Notes under the pieces: model-generated
What the model saw: the letters and a program-made list of their open reading frames with translations, nothing else
Database searches by the model: none
What the model was told of the DNA's origin: nothing
Part shown: one piece after another, positions 5,456 to 7,183 of the stretch
How the letters are laid out: each line of letters opens with the position of its first letter
How positions within the stretch are numbered: the stretch's first letter is position 1
Assembly (NCBI GenBank): GCA_003230635.1
Contig: QIFF01000301.1
Location: 1-7,183, forward strand
From: a bacterium
Lineage (GTDB): Bacteria > SZUA-182
DNA: 7,183 bases
Direction: 5' to 3'
Made by a program: the position numbers and the translations under genes

Positions 5456-6398
5456 TATTCATCCTCCTAGTCAGCAAGCGCAACGCCCAATCGGGATAGC
5501 GATCAATCGAAGGTATGATATGGTTCAGGTTCCAAAAGTGTACCGAACCCCTATCAAGTTCAATTCCCAGTGTAGCCTCCAAACCGCACATCATATCGCA
5601 AACATCACAGTTTCGCTCCTCCATTGCCTCCACCGTACACCCATGAGTAATCCTCCCATCGGCGGTAACCAGCAGCAGTATCCAGGGATGGCAGAGCTTA
5701 TCCGGCTGACCTACGGCTCGCAGATAGGAATCGGAACTGACAATCTTGGGGTATCTGGACTTTAGCTGAAGAATCCGACGGGCACAGGCGATCCTCTCGC
5801 TCTTGGACAACACCTCTTGTTTAATATCCCGGTAGGGATACATGAAATTGAAAATCAGGCCCTTCAGGCTGGTAGCCGACAGTTCGCGGCAAATAGCTTC
5901 AATATCAGCAGCGTTGAGCTGTGATAATGTGGTCATGGAGTAAGTATTTTTTTCCGGATAATTATTCAGGGTAGTCAACACCTTCTGATAGTTGCCCTTG
6001 CCTCGCAGCCGATCATGTGATTTTTCCGTGCCGTCAATACTGATCCAAATCGCATCCGGGTTTAAGCCGGCCAATTTCCTGGTACCGTTGGTAAATAGCA
6101 CACAGGTCATTCCCTTACCCTTAATATACCCTATAAGTTGAGCCACATCTTCCCTCAGGGTAGGCTCACCCCCCTCAACAAACACCACGATACAACCCCG
6201 CTTATAGATTGTATCAATAATCTCCTTCCAGCGGGCCAGCGGCAGATCGTGGGTAACCTTATCCACCCAGGTACAGTGATTACAGCGCAGATTACAGCGC
6301 TGAGTTACCTTGATGGAGGCAACTGCCGGCGAGGTATCCCCCTGGTAAGAGTACTTGAATTTGCGGTAAGTGAGATAGATGATTGAGTTGCGGAACAT
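5442..6398 (-). CDS. Radical SAM protein with C-terminal cysteine cluster
   Basis: This encodes a complete 318-residue radical SAM enzyme. The cluster motif is CNLRCNHC (Cys35, Cys39, Cys42), which would hold the 4Fe-4S that cleaves S-adenosylmethionine. The SAM-binding GGEP lies at 76-79, LFTNGT at 101-106 and SIDGTEKSHDRLRGKG at 120-135. A second cysteine set (C236 in LCHPW; C254; C264, C267 and C271 in NCDVCDMMC) suggests a SPASM- or twitch-like domain with at least one auxiliary iron-sulfur cluster. No peptide precursor gene is visible nearby, so a RiPP maturase is not specially supported. The substrate is unknown. ATG 6398 has GGAG six bases upstream. The gene lies downstream of a related radical SAM gene, across a large palindrome, and overlaps the UbiB-like kinase gene by 14 bases, so the three probably form one operon. 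Confidence 0.9.
   Translation of the reverse strand: MFRNSIIYLTYRKFKYSYQGDTSPAVASIKVTQRCNLRCNHCTWVDKVTHDLPLARWKEIIDTIYKRGCIVVFVEGGEPTLREDVAQLIGYIKGKGMTCVLFTNGTRKLAGLNPDAIWISIDGTEKSHDRLRGKGNYQKVLTTLNNYPEKNTYSMTTLSQLNAADIEAICRELSATSLKGLIFNFMYPYRDIKQEVLSKSERIACARRILQLKSRYPKIVSSDSYLRAVGQPDKLCHPWILLLVTADGRITHGCTVEAMEERNCDVCDMMCGLEATLGIELDRGSVHFWNLNHIIPSIDRYPDWALRLLTRRMNIGRR
5463..5468 (-). promoter_or_regulatory. Consensus Shine-Dalgarno for the TTG start of the UbiB-like gene
   Basis: On the minus strand AGGAGG is followed by seven bases and then TTG at 5455-5453. The only nearby ATG (5462-5460) touches the AGGAGG and is in the radical SAM frame, where it is an internal codon six codons before that gene's stop. 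The signal lies inside the upstream coding sequence and implies coupled translation. Confidence 0.85.
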
Positions 6399-6414
6399 GG
6401 GTCACTCCAGTAAC

Positions 6415-6498
6415 GGTAGGTTGGGTTGAATGAAATGAAACCCAACAAAAAATAAGCCATTGATAATTGTTGGGTTTCGTTCCTCAACCCAACCTACC
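6415..6498. repeat. Large nested palindrome between the two radical SAM genes
   Basis: The left arm (6415-6448) and right arm (6467-6498) are inverted copies. Fifteen outer bases (GGTAGGTTGGGTTGA) and twelve inner bases (GAAACCCAACAA) match exactly, separated by 7 against 5 unpaired bases, with an 18-base loop at 6449-6466. Each arm is itself a smaller palindrome (GTTGGGTT with AAACCCAAC). The unit resembles a dispersed repeat I recall from cyanobacteria and other phyla (not searched). It fills almost all of the 102-base gap and starts two bases after the end of the upstream gene on the minus strand. In RNA it would make a long hairpin that could protect the upstream message or lower downstream expression. 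No T-tract follows it in the direction of transcription. Confidence 0.88.
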
Positions 6499-6500
6499 CA

Positions 6501-7183
6501 TTAAAATCTCTTCAACATAAAATCCAGCACAGCATCATTAAAGGAATACAACCCCCAGTAATGCTGAAAGGCCATTTTCCTGGTCTCAAAATCCCCGTCC
6601 TTCATTGCGTGCATCAGGGGAACCTGGCTACAGCCGCAACTTGTGCACTCTGCCTCAGACCCATAGGCGCAGTGGTACTTATATTGACCGTCAGCGGCGT
6701 AGAATTCAAACAGTTTCTTAGTGACGCATTTTTGCAGCGAGTTCCAGCAGCCCAATCCCCCATCGGTCTTCAAATAGTAGCCCACCCGCTCGGTGAGGAA
6801 AATCTTGTCCCCATATTGGCGGCGGTAGCCCACAATCTCATCCACCACCGCATCCCTTTCCTTGAGAGGGATGAACTCCCGGTTGTCGGCATCGGGCAAG
6901 ACGCTGGGGCAGTAAAAGCAAAAGTAGATTCCCCGCACATTCTTGCGGTAAATAAAGGCCTCCATCGTCTCCCTCAAATGGGAGCGGTTTGATTGACATA
7001 CGGTGATATGAATCATCACCTTCCGGGACTGCTGCTCCAGAATACCGCTCACCTTCTTGAAGATTCCCTTGCCCCGCAAACTATCGTGAATGCGCTCAGG
7101 CCCGTCAATGGAGAGGGAGTAAAGGGCGTTATTCACCGGGGGATAACCCAAGGTGCCGTTGGTAAAAATCATCACAAAATCAA
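6501..7183 (-). CDS. Radical SAM protein, N-terminus beyond the window
   Basis: The frame runs off the right edge; the GTG at 7175 is an internal valine codon (visible reading ...Asp-Phe-Val-Met-Ile-Phe-Thr-Asn-Gly-Thr) and not a start. The CxxxCxxC and GGEP motifs would lie in about 100 missing residues, so the assignment rests on homology to the neighbour. IFTNGT and SLSIDGPERIHDSLRGKG match LFTNGT and SIDGTEKSHDRLRGKG of the downstream gene at the same spacing. The C-terminal half holds cysteines in GCWNSLQKC, DGQYKYHC and ECTSCGC (a CxxCxC pattern), suggesting an auxiliary iron-sulfur site arranged differently from its neighbour. The stop is TAA at 6503-6501. Both genes look like diverged paralogues, perhaps acting in successive steps. 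Sampled GC is about 58%, above the UbiB-like gene. The substrate is unknown. Confidence 0.82.
   Translation of the reverse strand, partial: DFVMIFTNGTLGYPPVNNALYSLSIDGPERIHDSLRGKGIFKKVSGILEQQSRKVMIHITVCQSNRSHLRETMEAFIYRKNVRGIYFCFYCPSVLPDADNREFIPLKERDAVVDEIVGYRRQYGDKIFLTERVGYYLKTDGGLGCWNSLQKCVTKKLFEFYAADGQYKYHCAYGSEAECTSCGCSQVPLMHAMKDGDFETRKMAFQHYWGLYSFNDAVLDFMLKRF

Noticed and set aside
6561..6992. 143-residue plus-strand ORF opposite the partial radical SAM gene
   Set aside because: The minus strand carries the SIDG and cysteine motifs matching the neighbouring paralogue. The plus-strand frame shows no family pattern.
7173..7175. GTG as the start of the right-edge radical SAM gene
   Set aside because: The frame is open to the window end, and the neighbour's alignment places this valine about 100 residues into the protein.

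Overview
The window most likely comes from an anaerobic Bacillota (Firmicutes) genome of the Clostridia or Peptococcaceae kind. The evidence is a remA-gmk-rpoZ-coaBC block, the Firmicutes-type C-terminus of dnaX followed by ybaB, and two tandem radical SAM genes. The lineage is an inference from gene content and order; no rRNA or taxonomic marker was checked.

Left part, plus strand (1-3746): the 3' end of dnaX (replication clamp loader), ybaB (nucleoid-associated protein), remA (DNA-binding regulator), gmk (guanylate kinase), rpoZ (RNA polymerase omega) and coaBC (coenzyme A synthesis). All are housekeeping genes with intact signature motifs. Two features of the order are unusual. In most Firmicutes recR follows ybaB, but here remA follows directly. 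The dnaX-ybaB and remA-gmk-rpoZ-coaBC blocks are usually far apart, but here they are joined at a palindromic repeat. gmk, rpoZ and coaBC are tightly packed, and coaBC overlaps rpoZ by 14 bases.

Right part, minus strand (3776-7183): a partial radical SAM gene, a complete radical SAM gene and a UbiB/ABC1-type atypical kinase gene, transcribed leftward and converging on coaBC with a 29-base gap. The kinase gene starts at TTG inside the end of the radical SAM gene, behind a consensus Shine-Dalgarno, so those two are almost certainly co-translated. The kinase gene is AT-richer than coaBC on one side and the partial radical SAM gene on the other. The shared substrate, if there is one, cannot be read from the sequence; modification or handling of an isoprenoid, quinone or other membrane lipid is a hypothesis only.

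Intergenic DNA: every gap longer than about 100 bases (dnaX/ybaB, ybaB/remA, remA/gmk, radical SAM/radical SAM) holds palindromic repeat sequence, and the families differ from gap to gap. They look like small dispersed or MITE-like elements. They are the most distinctive non-coding structure in the window and may mark rearrangement points. I found no RNA gene, CRISPR array, intact insertion sequence or convincing intrinsic terminator. I see no clear new defence or mobile system; the best candidate for something undescribed is the radical SAM pair plus UbiB-like kinase.
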